DNA from: Janthinobacterium sp. J1-1
GTDB lineage: Bacteria; Pseudomonadota; Gammaproteobacteria; Burkholderiales; Burkholderiaceae_D
Length of the DNA stretch: 64,000 nucleotides
NCBI RefSeq assembly: GCF_030944405.1
Contig: NZ_CP132339.1
Coordinates: 4,898,001 to 4,962,000 of the forward strand
Reading direction: 5' to 3'
Shown in pieces: positions 37,615 to 47,626 of this stretch. Under the pieces are notes generated by a model. It did not search any database, had not been told where the DNA came from, and was given only the letters and a program-made list of their open reading frames with translations. The translations under genes were made by a program, and so were the position numbers. Within the stretch, counting starts at the first letter, position 1, and the number at the start of each line of letters is the position of its first letter.

Positions 37615-38265
37615 TTATTTGGTGCCGAAGATACGGTCACCGGCGTCGCCCAGGCCCGGCACGATATAGGCATGCTCGTTCAGGTGCGAATCGAGCGCGG
37701 CGGCAAACATCTTGACGTTCGGATGGGCGTTCTGGAACACGGTCACGCCTTCCGGTGCGGCCACCAGCGCCAGGAAGATGATCTGCTCGTCGGAGACGCC
37801 ACGCTTCTTCAGCACGTCGACGGCGTACACGGCCGAGTTGCCGGTGGCAACCATCGGGTCGCACAGGATGAAGGTACGCTCGCTCGGGTCCGGCAGGCGC
37901 ACCAGGTATTCCACCGGCATGTGGGTGGCCGGATCGCGGTACACGCCGATATGGCCGACCCGCGCCGATGGCACCAGGTTCAGCAAGCCGTCGCTCATGC
38001 CGATGCCGGCGCGCAGGATGGGCACGATGGCCAGTTTCTTGCCGGCGATCACGGGCGCGGCGATCGTCACCAGCGGCGTCGTGATTTCGCGCGTGGTCAG
38101 CGGCAGGTCGCGCGTGATTTCATAGCCCATCAGCAAGGTGATTTCCTTGAGCAATTCGCGGAAGGTGCGCGTCGACGTGTCGTGCTCGCGCATATGGCTC
38201 AGCTTGTGCTGGATCAGCGGGTGATCGGTGATGAACAGATTGGGAAAGCGTGGATCTTGTTTCAT
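37615..38265 (-). CDS. upp: Uracil phosphoribosyltransferase
   Basis: A 216-residue salvage enzyme making UMP from uracil and PRPP. The PRPP-binding loop is at about 133-145 ([12 protein letters not shown]), the flexible loop [10 protein letters not shown] is present, and the C-terminal [16 protein letters not shown] binds uracil. Length and start ([17 protein letters not shown]) are standard. First gene of a short operon with the Hpt gene. Confidence 0.96.
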   Translation of the reverse strand: MKQDPRFPNLFITDHPLIQHKLSHMREHDTSTRTFRELLKEITLLMGYEITRDLPLTTREITTPLVTIAAPVIAGKKLAIVPILRAGIGMSDGLLNLVPSARVGHIGVYRDPATHMPVEYLVRLPDPSERTFILCDPMVATGNSAVYAVDVLKKRGVSDEQIIFLALVAAPEGVTVFQNAHPNVKMFAAALDSHLNEHAYIVPGLGDAGDRIFGTK

Positions 38266-38409
38266 GTGCTTGTGTCTTTCGTCAAGCGCGGCGCGGCGGC
38301 AAGGGGCCTGGCCTGCGCATAGCTATCGATTGGTGGTGTATGACCGCATTATCCCAGCCTCAAGCGTTGCTGTGGCTGGAATTTACGAAATAATTACAAC
38401 AAGTAATAT

Positions 38410-40104
38410 TCACGATTCGCGCAAGGCGCGCGCCAGGATGGCCGTGCAATCGGTGCCGGCGGGCAAGCGTCCATAGGCGCCGCCCGGCGCGTGGGCCAGC
38501 CGCGAGGCAACAAACGCCGTGGCCACAAAGCCGGGCGCGTGGCGCAGCAGCAAGGCCGCCTGCACCGCCAGCACGATGCGCTCGGCCAGCCCCCGTGCGC
38601 CGAACTCATCGGTATCTCCCTGTTCCAGCGCCTGCAGCAATTGCGCACGATAGGCAACGAAGACCGCATCCGCATCGCCGGCCAGCGCCAGTTCCGCCGC
38701 CAGCGCCGTGCGCGCGGCCGGCGAGCGAGCCAGCGCGCGCAGCACGTCCAGGCACATCACATTGCCCGATCCTTCCCAGATCGAGTTGACGGGCAATTCG
38801 CGGTACAGGCGCGCCAGCGGCGTTTCCTCCACATAGCCGGTGCCGCCCAGCACTTCCATCGCCTCCGCGCCAAAGCCGGGCCCGCGCTTGCAGATCCAGT
38901 ATTTGCCGGCCGGCGTCAGCACGCGCGCCAGCGCGGCCTGCCCCTCGTCTTCTTTTTCATCGAAACAGCGCGCCAGGCGCATGGCGAACACGGTGGCCGC
39001 TTCCGATTCCAGCGCCAGGTCGGCCAGCACGTTCTGCATCAACGGTTGTTCGGCCAGCACCTTGCCGAAGGCCATGCGCTGGCGCGCGTGGTGCAGCGCC
39101 TGGCTCAAGGCGGCGCGCATGATGCCGGTCGTGCCCAGCACGCAATCGAGCCGCGTATGGCTGGCCATCTCGATGATGGTCGGTATGCCCCTGCCCGCCT
39201 CGCCCACCCGCCAGCCATAGGCGCCGGCAAATTCCACTTCGGCCGAGGCGTTCGAGCGGTTGCCCAGCTTGTCTTTCAGGCGCTGCACGCGGATGGCGTT
39301 GCGGCTGCCGTCGGGCAAGTAGCGCGGCAGGAAGAAACACGACAGGCCAGCAGCGCCCTCCTGCGCCAGGATCAGATGGGCGTCGCTTTGCGGCGCCGAG
39401 AAAAACCATTTATGGCCGACGATGCGGCAAGCGTTGGGCGCCTCGTCGCCGAACAGGGTTTGCGCCTCGGCCAAAGGCAGCGCCTCGGCGCGCGTGGTAT
39501 TGCTGCGCACATCGGAGCCGCCCTGCTTTTCCGTCATGCCCATGCCGATCAGCGCGCCGCGCTTCTGCTCGACCGGCAAGGAACGGGGATCATAGTCGCG
39601 GGAAAGGATTTTCGGCAGCCAGCGCGCCATGATCTGCGGCAAGCCCGTTGCCTGGCGCAGTGCCGGCACCGACGCAAATGTCATCGTGACCGGGCATTGC
39701 GCGCCGTTTTCCAGCTGCCCCACTAATATATAGGCGGCGGCGCGCGCCACATGGGCCCCGGTCCCGGCGCCCGACCACGGCGCCGCGTGCAGTCCCGCGC
39801 TGACCAGCACTTCCATCAGCCCATGCCAGGCCGGATGGAATTCCACTTCGTCGATGCGCCGCCCGCCGCGGTCGAACTGACGCAGTTGCGGCCCATGCAC
39901 ATTGGCCAGCCGCGCCAGCGCGATCAGTTCGGCACTGCCCAGCCGCTCGCCCAGCATATCGAGTCCGCCAGATGCCGCCTCGCCGCCTTCGCGCCGCACC
40001 GCCTCCTGCAGCGCCGGATCGCAGGCAAACAGGTTGATGCCCTCGAAAGGCGTGGCCTGGTTGAACACTTCATGCGTATTTTCTGGCAGATGACAAGCAT
40101 TCAT
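38410..40104 (-). CDS. AidB-like acyl-CoA dehydrogenase
   Basis: A 564-residue flavoprotein of the acyl-CoA dehydrogenase superfamily, in the longer AidB/isovaleryl-CoA dehydrogenase-like branch. The N-terminus (THEVFNQATPFEGINLFACD) is characteristic of AidB, GMTEKQGGSDVRSNTT contacts the FAD, and LGGTGYVEETPLARLYRELP with a following Glu-rich helix matches the catalytic region. E. coli AidB binds DNA and is induced by alkylation; whether this protein acts on acyl-CoA or in alkylation response is open. The start at 40104 follows GGAACC; eighteen upstream codons were rejected. Confidence 0.9.
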   Translation of the reverse strand: MNACHLPENTHEVFNQATPFEGINLFACDPALQEAVRREGGEAASGGLDMLGERLGSAELIALARLANVHGPQLRQFDRGGRRIDEVEFHPAWHGLMEVLVSAGLHAAPWSGAGTGAHVARAAAYILVGQLENGAQCPVTMTFASVPALRQATGLPQIMARWLPKILSRDYDPRSLPVEQKRGALIGMGMTEKQGGSDVRSNTTRAEALPLAEAQTLFGDEAPNACRIVGHKWFFSAPQSDAHLILAQEGAAGLSCFFLPRYLPDGSRNAIRVQRLKDKLGNRSNASAEVEFAGAYGWRVGEAGRGIPTIIEMASHTRLDCVLGTTGIMRAALSQALHHARQRMAFGKVLAEQPLMQNVLADLALESEAATVFAMRLARCFDEKEDEGQAALARVLTPAGKYWICKRGPGFGAEAMEVLGGTGYVEETPLARLYRELPVNSIWEGSGNVMCLDVLRALARSPAARTALAAELALAGDADAVFVAYRAQLLQALEQGDTDEFGARGLAERIVLAVQAALLLRHAPGFVATAFVASRLAHAPGGAYGRLPAGTDCTAILARALRES

Positions 40105-40487
40105 GGCGGTTCCCCATCGCGGTTTGCTATCATGGCGGACTGGTCTGGCAGGCGGCACGCAATAACGCCAGCCTGCCTGCGAGACTAGCGCAAAGGCAGG
40201 GCCCCGGCAAGCGTGACGCCGGTACGTCCCTGCGATTCAGGATGAACAACACTCTTTCTATTACTTGAAGGAATGTTGCTCAATTTCATGTTTTTGCCTG
40301 GTTTTCAATGATACATTCCCTATAAATCGGGTTCCAGCGAGAAGGTCAGGCGATTTATTGCCGTCCTGTCAAGCCGATTCCCCTTAACAGGCGTGTTGCC
40401 CATGAGGCGGCGCGCCATGCGCAATGATTTTGCTTGCCGCCATGCGCATAGTTGGGCGGCAGCACTGATAAAGGTAAAGCCAGCACG
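40105..40487. other. Divergent spacer, no gene seen
   Basis: Between the AidB-like gene and the GGDEF-EAL gene. It presumably holds both promoters; several weak hairpins are present but nothing I can name. Confidence 0.4.
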
Positions 40488-42227
40488 ATGTTTTCCAGTA
40501 CCCCCTCCGCCGCCCACCGCGAGACACGCCACGAGCTGGACAACCTCATGGAAGAGGCAGGCGATATCGTGTTCCGGCTCGATGCGGACGGCGTGATCCT
40601 GTTTGCCAGCAAGCGCGCCGCCACCCTGTTCGGCGCGCCCGCCGGCCTGGTCGGCCATCTGCTGCTGCCGCTGGCGGCCGAAGCCTCGCGCGCCGCGCTG
40701 CAGGCGGCACTGCAGGACGCGCTCGAAGTACCGGGCCGCCTGGAAGTAAGGCTGCAAATGCCGGAACAGGAAATCTGGTTCGAGCTGCGCTTGTCGTCCT
40801 ACGCCAACCAGGCCGGCGTGGCCGAATTGCTGGTGGTCGGGCGCGACACCTCGGCCCAGCACAATACGGAAGAGCGGCTGCGCCATATGGCCACCCACGA
40901 TGCGCTGACGGGGCTGCCGAACCGGCTGCTGCTGTCGGACCGCATCCGCATGGTGATCGCCCAGGCGGCACGCTCGGGCCAGGGCTTTTCGGTGGCCACC
41001 ATCGGCCTCGACGGCTTCAAGAAAGTCAATGACGGCCTGGGCCACCCGGTCGGCGACGCCGTGCTGCGCCTGGCCGCCGCCCGCCTGCGCAAGACCTTGC
41101 GCGACAGCGATACCCTGGCGCGCGCCGGCGGCGATGAATTCGTCGCCGTGCTGCCCGGCAGCGCCACCGATGCGCAGATCAAGCTGGTCACGGGCCGCTT
41201 GCTGGCCACCCTGCAGGCGCCGTTCGAAGTCGATGGCCACAAGATCTACGTGGGCGCCTCGATCGGCGTGTCGATTTATCCGCTGCATGCGGAAGACGAA
41301 GTGCGGCTGGTGGCGCTGGCCGACGCGGCCATGTCGCGCGCCAAGGAAACCGGCAAGGCGCGCTGCCTGATCTACAGCCCGCGCCTGAACGGCCCCTCCG
41401 AACACGATATCTCGCTCGAGGCGGCGATGTTCCAGGCCGTGCGCGAAGGCGAATTTCTGCTGTATTACCAGCCCATCGTCGACGCGCGCACGCGCCAGAT
41501 CCAGGGATTCGAAACGCTGATGCGCTGGAAGCACCCGACCCTGGGCCTGGTGCCGCCGGTGCGCTTTATCCCGATCGCCGAGGCCAATGGCCTGATCAAC
41601 CTGCTGGGCGCCTGGGCGCTGAAAGCGGCCTGCGTGCAGCTGCGCCAGTTCCAGGAGGTGGCGCAGCGCCACCTGTATATCTCGGTCAATATCAGCCCGC
41701 GCCAGTTCCGCAACGATAAATTCCTCGACGTGCTCGACGATGCGCTGGCGTTTTCCGGCCTGTCCGGCGAAAACCTGGTGCTGGAAATTACCGAAGGCAC
41801 GCTGATGATCGACCCGGTGCACGCCGAAGCCATCCTGGTCAAGATGACGGAGCGCCGCGCGCGCATCGCCATCGACGACTTCGGCACCGGCTACTCCTCG
41901 CTGGCCTACCTGAAGCGCTTTCCCATCTCGGTGCTGAAGATAGACCGTACTTTCATCAAGGACTTGCCCGAATCGAGCAAGGACGCCGCCATCTGCAACA
42001 CCATTCTCGACCTGGCCAAGCACCTGAACCTGTCGGTGGTGGCGGAAGGCGTGGAAACTGAAGAACAAATGCATTTCATCGAATCACGCGGCTGCCGATA
42101 TGTGCAGGGCTACCTGACCGGCAAACCCATGCCCGCCCACGCGGCGCTCTCGGCCTTGAGCGAAAAAACCTATGCGGCGCTGGTGACTGCGCCGCCTGCC
42201 AATCAACCGCGCGGAGGTGTGCAATGA
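40488..42227 (+). CDS. PAS-GGDEF-EAL protein, probable c-di-GMP phosphodiesterase
   Basis: A 579-residue cytoplasmic protein: PAS-like sensor (about 15-125), GGDEF (about 135-300), EAL (about 315-560). The EAL domain keeps E342 (FETLMRW), SVNIS, LEITE, IDDFGTG, LKIDR, VAEGVE and QGY, so it should hydrolyse cyclic di-GMP. The GGDEF motif (G214-F218) and the RDSD I-site (205-208) are intact, but the first metal-binding Asp is Gly173 (TIGLDGF instead of xLDLDxF), so cyclase activity is doubtful. Start at ATG 40488 by frame content; ribosome site is weak. It overlaps the HDOD gene by ATGA. Confidence 0.92.
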   Translation: MFSSTPSAAHRETRHELDNLMEEAGDIVFRLDADGVILFASKRAATLFGAPAGLVGHLLLPLAAEASRAALQAALQDALEVPGRLEVRLQMPEQEIWFELRLSSYANQAGVAELLVVGRDTSAQHNTEERLRHMATHDALTGLPNRLLLSDRIRMVIAQAARSGQGFSVATIGLDGFKKVNDGLGHPVGDAVLRLAAARLRKTLRDSDTLARAGGDEFVAVLPGSATDAQIKLVTGRLLATLQAPFEVDGHKIYVGASIGVSIYPLHAEDEVRLVALADAAMSRAKETGKARCLIYSPRLNGPSEHDISLEAAMFQAVREGEFLLYYQPIVDARTRQIQGFETLMRWKHPTLGLVPPVRFIPIAEANGLINLLGAWALKAACVQLRQFQEVAQRHLYISVNISPRQFRNDKFLDVLDDALAFSGLSGENLVLEITEGTLMIDPVHAEAILVKMTERRARIAIDDFGTGYSSLAYLKRFPISVLKIDRTFIKDLPESSKDAAICNTILDLAKHLNLSVVAEGVETEEQMHFIESRGCRYVQGYLTGKPMPAHAALSALSEKTYAALVTAPPANQPRGGVQ

Positions 42228-43720
42228 ACCCTGGCCACTATACGGCGCCGACCCAGCTCGGCAGGAACACCCTGGAACTGCTGTGGTCGCGCACGCGCCA
42301 GCAGGGCGACATGCCCGGCTTTGCCAAGGCCATCAGCGCCATACTGGGCGCCATGCGCGGCGAGGACGATCACGCCTTCGACATGACGCAAACCGTGCTG
42401 TCGGACCCGGTCCTGACGCACAAGGTGCTGCGCCTGGCCAACAGCGGCATGTACTCGGCCTTCGGCCAGCGCGTCAACACGGTGTCGAAAGCGGTGCTGG
42501 TGCTGGGCCTGGACGCCATCGGCCACCTGGCGCTGGGCCTGAAACTGATCGAGGAATTGTCGCAGGCGACGCCGGATTCGGTCAGCGCCCACGTCGAGAT
42601 GGAAAAAGCGGTCCTGGCCGGCATGGTGGCCCAGCAAGTGGCCACCAGCGCCGGCAGCCTGCAGGCCGAACAGGCCGTGGTGTGTTCGATGCTGCATACG
42701 CTGGGCCGCATGATGATCACCTTCTACATGACCGACTATTGGGCGCGGCTGCAGGCGCATGGCGGACCCGGCAACGAAGCGGCGGCGGCGCCGGAAATCC
42801 TCGGCCTGAGCCTGCCCGAAGTGGGTTATGCCACGGCCGCCCACTGGGGCCTGCCGCAGCACCTGATCGACGGCATGCGCCCGCTGGCGCCGATGCAGCC
42901 CGATGAGGTCGTCAGCGGTGCCGACTGGATGGCCGGCCTGTCGACCATGGCGGCGCGCTGCGCCGATTCGCTGTGGCACGACGACGCCAACGGCGCGGCC
43001 GAAGTCCATGCGCTGATCGGCAACTACGCCGGCATGCTGGGCATGCAGCCTGAAGCGGTGGTGGAAGCTGTGGAAAAAGCCAAGGTCATGGCGGCTGCCG
43101 ATCTCACCATCGCGCCGCTGTCGAAACCGATGGAGCGGCGCGCGCGCCAGCTGGCGTCGACCCGCTTGCGCGCCGAAGGCAACCGCATCCTGACCAGCGG
43201 CCTGCTGGACCTGCGTGGCGCCATCGGCACCGCCAATCCGGGCCAGATGGTCTCGATGGCGCTGGAAACCCTGCACCAGGGCTTTGATTTTTCGCGCTCG
43301 GTGGCCTTTGTGCGCAACCACAAGGAACATCTGTACTCGGCACGCATTTGCATGGGCGAAGGCGCGGCCGCGCTGCAGGACCTGATGGTGTTCGGCGACG
43401 CCTACGAGCCGAACGTGTTCCATGCGGCGCTCAATAGCGACCGCGTGATCTTCATCGACAACGCGCGCGACCCGAAATTCGCCGCCAAGCTGCCGCAATG
43501 GTGGAAGTCGACCCTGTCGGACGCGCGCAGCTTCGTGGTGCTGCCACTGTCGGCAAACGGCCACCCGACGGGATTTTTATACGGCGACTGGGACGACAGC
43601 TTCCCGCCGATCCAGCTGAACCAGACGGAATTCAACCTGATCAACGATATCCGGGCGTTGCTGGTGCAGTCGGTGGAGATGCGGCACCAGCTGGAATTGG
43701 TGACGAATAAAGTAGCGTAA
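42224..43720 (+). CDS. HDOD-domain protein with GAF-like C-terminus
   Basis: A 498-residue protein. Residues about 15-225 form an HDOD domain (FAKAISAILGAMRG, DPVLTHKVLRLANSGMYSAF, VSKAVLVLGLDAIGHLALGL), a catalytically silent relative of HD phosphohydrolases used in signalling. The C-terminal part (about 320-490, SMALETLHQGFDFSRSVAFV ... RSFVVLPLSANGHPTGFLYG) is GAF-like. Its start overlaps the GGDEF-EAL gene stop, so both are made together and probably act in one pathway. Confidence 0.88.
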   Translation: MNPGHYTAPTQLGRNTLELLWSRTRQQGDMPGFAKAISAILGAMRGEDDHAFDMTQTVLSDPVLTHKVLRLANSGMYSAFGQRVNTVSKAVLVLGLDAIGHLALGLKLIEELSQATPDSVSAHVEMEKAVLAGMVAQQVATSAGSLQAEQAVVCSMLHTLGRMMITFYMTDYWARLQAHGGPGNEAAAAPEILGLSLPEVGYATAAHWGLPQHLIDGMRPLAPMQPDEVVSGADWMAGLSTMAARCADSLWHDDANGAAEVHALIGNYAGMLGMQPEAVVEAVEKAKVMAAADLTIAPLSKPMERRARQLASTRLRAEGNRILTSGLLDLRGAIGTANPGQMVSMALETLHQGFDFSRSVAFVRNHKEHLYSARICMGEGAAALQDLMVFGDAYEPNVFHAALNSDRVIFIDNARDPKFAAKLPQWWKSTLSDARSFVVLPLSANGHPTGFLYGDWDDSFPPIQLNQTEFNLINDIRALLVQSVEMRHQLELVTNKVA

Positions 43721-43820
43721 GATTTTACCCCCCGACGGCGAAATGCCGGGGCCATGCGCCACAAGCACAGCGGCAAGACGTATTAAAGCCCATACGTCCG
43801 CAAAGGCGCACCGGGCCAAG

Positions 43821-43918
43821 CGGGCCTGAAAAATGTCGAGGGCAAGGCGCAGCGACGCAGGCAGTACGCATGTACGACAAGGAGCTGCAACGCCGCCATC
43901 GGCATTTTCTCAGGCCCG
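43821..43918. repeat. Long palindromic element between hdod and aroC
   Basis: GGGCCTGAAAAATG at the left and CATTTTCTCAGGCCC at the right are imperfect inverted repeats enclosing about 70 bases that include GTACGCATGTAC. It can fold into a long cruciform, would serve as a terminator for both convergent genes, and looks like an extragenic repeat element; I saw no second copy in this window. Confidence 0.6.
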
Positions 43919-43919
43919 T

Positions 43920-45014
43920 TTACTTCAATTTCGGCGTCGAAACAGCCACATCACCGCACTGCGCCCGATGCATCAGCGCATGATCGATCAGCACCAGCGC
44001 CAGCATCGCTTCGGCGATCGGCGTGGCGCGGATGCCCACGCAGGGGTCGTGGCGGCCAAAGGTTTCCACCATCACCGGGTTGCCCTCTTTATCGATCGAG
44101 CGGCGCGGGGTGCGGATAGACGAGGTTGGCTTGATGGCGATCGAGACACTGATATCCTGCCCGGTCGAAATCCCCCCCAGCACGCCGCCGGCGTTATTGC
44201 CGACAAAGCCTTCCGGCGTCAGTTCGTCGCCATGCTCCGAGCCCTTTTGCGCCACCGAATCGAAACCGGCGCCGATTTCCACGCCCTTGACCGCATTGAT
44301 GCCCATCATCGCGTAGGCGATGTCGGCATCGAGCTTGTCGTAGATCGGCTGGCCCAGGCCCACCGGCACGTTCTGCGCGATCACGTCGATGCGGGCGCCG
44401 ATGGAGTCGCCGTCGCGGCGCAGCTGGTCCATCGCCTCTTCCATGCTGGCGATCAGCGCGGCGTCGTCGCTGGCGGCAAAGAAGGGATTGCCGTGCACGT
44501 GTTCCCAGGACCGGAACGGCACGGGAATGTCGCCCAGCTGGCTCATGCAGCCCTTGAACGTGGTGCCGTACTGCTGCAGCAGCCATTTCTTGGCGATCGC
44601 CGCCGCGCCCACCACCGGCGCCGTCAGGCGCGCCGACGAACGGCCGCCACCGCGCGGGTCGCGTACGCCGTATTTGTGCCAGTAGGTATAGTCGGCGTGG
44701 CCGGGGCGGAAACTCTCGGCGATATTGCCGTAGTCCTTGCTGCGCTGGTCTTCATTGCGGATCAGCAAAGCGATCGGCGTGCCGGTGGTCACGCCCTGGT
44801 AGACGCCCGATAAAATTTCCACCGTATCCGATTCCTGGCGCTGCGTCACGTGGCGCGAGGTGCCAGGCTTGCGGCGGTCCAGCTCGGGCTGGATATCGGC
44901 TTCGGACAACACCAGCCCGGGCGGACAGCCATCGATCACGCAGCCGATGGCCGGACCATGCGATTCGCCGAAAGTGGTAACAGTAAACAGCTTGCCAAAA
45001 GAGTTGCCGGACAT
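43920..45014 (-). CDS. aroC: Chorismate synthase
   Basis: A 364-residue enzyme for the last step of the shikimate pathway, converting EPSP to chorismate with reduced FMN. Signatures [18 protein letters not shown] (17-34), [17 protein letters not shown] and [12 protein letters not shown] are intact. Length and start ([20 protein letters not shown]) are standard. It stands alone, convergent with the HDOD gene. Confidence 0.97.
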   Translation of the reverse strand: MSGNSFGKLFTVTTFGESHGPAIGCVIDGCPPGLVLSEADIQPELDRRKPGTSRHVTQRQESDTVEILSGVYQGVTTGTPIALLIRNEDQRSKDYGNIAESFRPGHADYTYWHKYGVRDPRGGGRSSARLTAPVVGAAAIAKKWLLQQYGTTFKGCMSQLGDIPVPFRSWEHVHGNPFFAASDDAALIASMEEAMDQLRRDGDSIGARIDVIAQNVPVGLGQPIYDKLDADIAYAMMGINAVKGVEIGAGFDSVAQKGSEHGDELTPEGFVGNNAGGVLGGISTGQDISVSIAIKPTSSIRTPRRSIDKEGNPVMVETFGRHDPCVGIRATPIAEAMLALVLIDHALMHRAQCGDVAVSTPKLK

Positions 45015-45299
45015 AGTAGGGAATATGAAAGACTGGAAAACGCCATTCTACCAGCCCATGCCCCGCCCTACCCCTCCTGCGGTTGGCCGCCACAAAGTTT
45101 CGGCAGAAAATGTGGAGCAACAGTTACAATCATGCAAAGCTGCAAATATTGCTGCAATGAATAATCCTAAAAAAAACTTTTGCCTTGTTAAATCGCTATA
45201 TACTTGGATCAAGACAGTTGGAAAAATGGTCGGCCTTCGATGTCGTGCCCTGTGTTTGCCGATATGCCTACCTTACTGAGCTCTGGAGAAGTTAACTAC

Positions 45300-47561
45300 A
45301 TGCCCGCACCGATCACTCCCCTTGATGCCGACAAGGACGATCACGACGACCTGGTATTCCTTGATGAGCAGCCTGCCGCGCCGGCCAGTACCAGTGCGCG
45401 CAGCGTGTGGCGGGTGATGATCATCGACGACGATGAAGACGTCCATTCCACCACCACCTTTGCCCTCGGCAACCTGGAGATGCAGCACCGTCCGCTCGAG
45501 TTCGTGCACGCCTATTCGGCCGGCCAGGCGCGCGAATTGCTCAAGCATGAAAGCGATATCGCCGTCATCCTGCTCGACGTGGTGATGGAACAGGACGACG
45601 CCGGCCTGCACCTGGTGCGCCATATCCGCGAAACGCTGAAGATGAGCGATGTGCGCATCATCCTGCGCACCGGCCAGCCCGGCTATGCGCCGGAAATCGA
45701 CGCCATCCGCGATTTCGACATCAACGACTACAAGACCAAGTCCGAGCTGACCCGCATCAAGTTGTTTACCACCGTCACGGCGGCCATCCGCTCATACGAG
45801 CAGATCCGCTCCATCAGCAACAGCCGGCGCGGCCTGGACCGCATCGTCCACGCCAGCACCCAGCTGATGGCGCTGCACGGCGTGCAGAATTTCTCGGCCG
45901 GCGTGCTGGCACAGGTGGCCGACCTGCTGCATATCCGCGCCGACGGCGTGCTGTGCACCCAGGAAGTCAACGACAAGGGCAAGCGCAGCCTGCTGGTGTG
46001 CGCCCATGCCGGCTGCTTTTCGGGCGTGGCGCACGGCGCCCTGTGCAGCGTGGACAATCCGCGCATCGCCGCCGCCATCGAACACGCGCTGGCGCAGCGG
46101 CGCAATGTGTATGCGCACGATTACGCCACCTTGTATTTCGCCGGCAAGTCCAGCCGCGATTCGGCCGCCTACCTGCTGCTGCCGCGCCCCTTGACCGCCA
46201 TCGAGGAAGGCCTGCTCGAAGTATTTTGCAGCAATGTCGCCGTCGGCCTGGACAATGTGGAGCTGGTCAGCCACCTGCATAATGCGGCGTTTTATGACCA
46301 GTTGTCGAAGTTGCCGAACCGCACGCGCCTGGTGGAAATCCTCGACGCGGCGCTGGCCGGCCCGGCCCGCGACGACGCCACGCTGTGCCTGGTCGACCTC
46401 GACCATTTCGCCGAAACCAATGATGCGCTGGGCCACAAGTTCGGCGACCTGCTGCTGCTCGCCGTGGCGGGCCGGCTGCAAACCCAGCTGGGCTCGCAAC
46501 TGACGGTGGCGCGCCTGGGCGGCGATATCTTTTGCGTGCTCGGTGACGCGTCACAAGTCAATCCGGCCCAGATCCTGGCCCTGTTCCAGACGCCGTTCAG
46601 CATCGACGGCCAGGACGTGCAATTGTCGGCCACCCTGGGCCTGGTGCGCCTGGGCGAGCATGCGGGCACCGGCGCCGACGCGCTGAAGGACGCCGACATC
46701 GCACTGAAACGCGCCAAGACCCAGCAGCGCGCCGGCCACTTCTATTTTTCGCGCAGCATGGGCATCGAGATCCGCGAGCGCGTGCGCATGATGCATGCGC
46801 TGCGCACCGGCTTTGCGCAAGGCCAGCTGTTTGTCGTCTACCAGCCGCAGATCGACCTGTCGACGCGCCGCCCGGTGGGCGCCGAAGCGCTGCTGCGCTG
46901 GCAGACGCCGGACGGCAAGTTCATCTCGCCCGACCGCTTCATCCCGATCGCCGAATATTCGGGCATCATCATCGACCTCGGCGAATGGGTGCTGCGCACG
47001 GCCTGCCGCGAACTGGTGCGGCTGCGCGAACTGGGCCACCGCAATTTCGTCATGTCGGTCAATGTGTCGCAGGTGCAGTTCCGCCATCCGCTGTTCCTCG
47101 AGATGCTGCGCCAGGCACTGGAAGACACGCAGGCGCCGCCCGAATTCGTCGAACTGGAAATCACCGAATCGATGGCCATGGAAGAACCGGACCTGTTGAT
47201 CAAGATGCTGTGGCAGATCAAGCAGACCGGCGTGAGCATCGCCATCGATGACTTCGGCACCGGTTTTTCCTCCCTCTCCTACCTGCAGCGGCTGCAGGTG
47301 GACCGGCTGAAGATCGACCGCGCGTTCGTCACGGAAATCACCGGCTCGGCACGCGGCAGCAGCATCGCCGAGATGGTGATACAGCTGGGCCGCAACCTGG
47401 GCCTGGCGGTGATCGCCGAAGGCGTGGAAGACGAGCGCCAGGCGCAGATTCTGCAGTCGCTCGGCTGCCCGATCGCGCAGGGCTTTTTGTTCGCCCGGCC
47501 GATGACGGCCGATGCGCTGGCCAGCTGGCTCAGCGATGAAGCGATGCAGGGCGCGGCCTGA
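45300..47561 (+). CDS. Response regulator: REC-DUF3369-GGDEF-EAL
   Basis: A 753-residue regulator: receiver domain (about 38-165, phosphoacceptor D93 in VILLDVVM), a DUF3369/GAF-like domain (about 175-335), a degenerate GGDEF (about 345-495) and EAL (about 505-745). The signature reads GGDIF (407-411) and no RxxD I-site precedes it, so cyclase activity is not expected. The EAL set is complete (E529, SVNVS, LEITES, IDDFGTGFSS, LKIDR, AEGVED, AQGF), predicting phosphodiesterase activity controlled by phosphorylation. The start at 45300 has GGAGAAG upstream; 32 further codons were rejected. No kinase is adjacent. Confidence 0.93.
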   Translation: MPAPITPLDADKDDHDDLVFLDEQPAAPASTSARSVWRVMIIDDDEDVHSTTTFALGNLEMQHRPLEFVHAYSAGQARELLKHESDIAVILLDVVMEQDDAGLHLVRHIRETLKMSDVRIILRTGQPGYAPEIDAIRDFDINDYKTKSELTRIKLFTTVTAAIRSYEQIRSISNSRRGLDRIVHASTQLMALHGVQNFSAGVLAQVADLLHIRADGVLCTQEVNDKGKRSLLVCAHAGCFSGVAHGALCSVDNPRIAAAIEHALAQRRNVYAHDYATLYFAGKSSRDSAAYLLLPRPLTAIEEGLLEVFCSNVAVGLDNVELVSHLHNAAFYDQLSKLPNRTRLVEILDAALAGPARDDATLCLVDLDHFAETNDALGHKFGDLLLLAVAGRLQTQLGSQLTVARLGGDIFCVLGDASQVNPAQILALFQTPFSIDGQDVQLSATLGLVRLGEHAGTGADALKDADIALKRAKTQQRAGHFYFSRSMGIEIRERVRMMHALRTGFAQGQLFVVYQPQIDLSTRRPVGAEALLRWQTPDGKFISPDRFIPIAEYSGIIIDLGEWVLRTACRELVRLRELGHRNFVMSVNVSQVQFRHPLFLEMLRQALEDTQAPPEFVELEITESMAMEEPDLLIKMLWQIKQTGVSIAIDDFGTGFSSLSYLQRLQVDRLKIDRAFVTEITGSARGSSIAEMVIQLGRNLGLAVIAEGVEDERQAQILQSLGCPIAQGFLFARPMTADALASWLSDEAMQGAA

Positions 47562-47582
47562 CGAGATTACTTTCCAAACGAC

Positions 47583-47606
47583 AACGCCGGCAATGCCGGC
47601 GTTTTT
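47583..47606 (+). terminator. Terminator after the REC-GGDEF-EAL gene
   Basis: AACGCCGGC-AAT-GCCGGCGTT followed by five T residues, between convergent genes. Confidence 0.9.
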
Positions 47607-47626
47607 CATGCTGCCGCGACCCGTGG

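Noticed and set aside
40320..42074. A 584-codon minus-strand frame opposite the GGDEF-EAL gene
   Set aside because: Shadow frame; the sense protein has complete domains.
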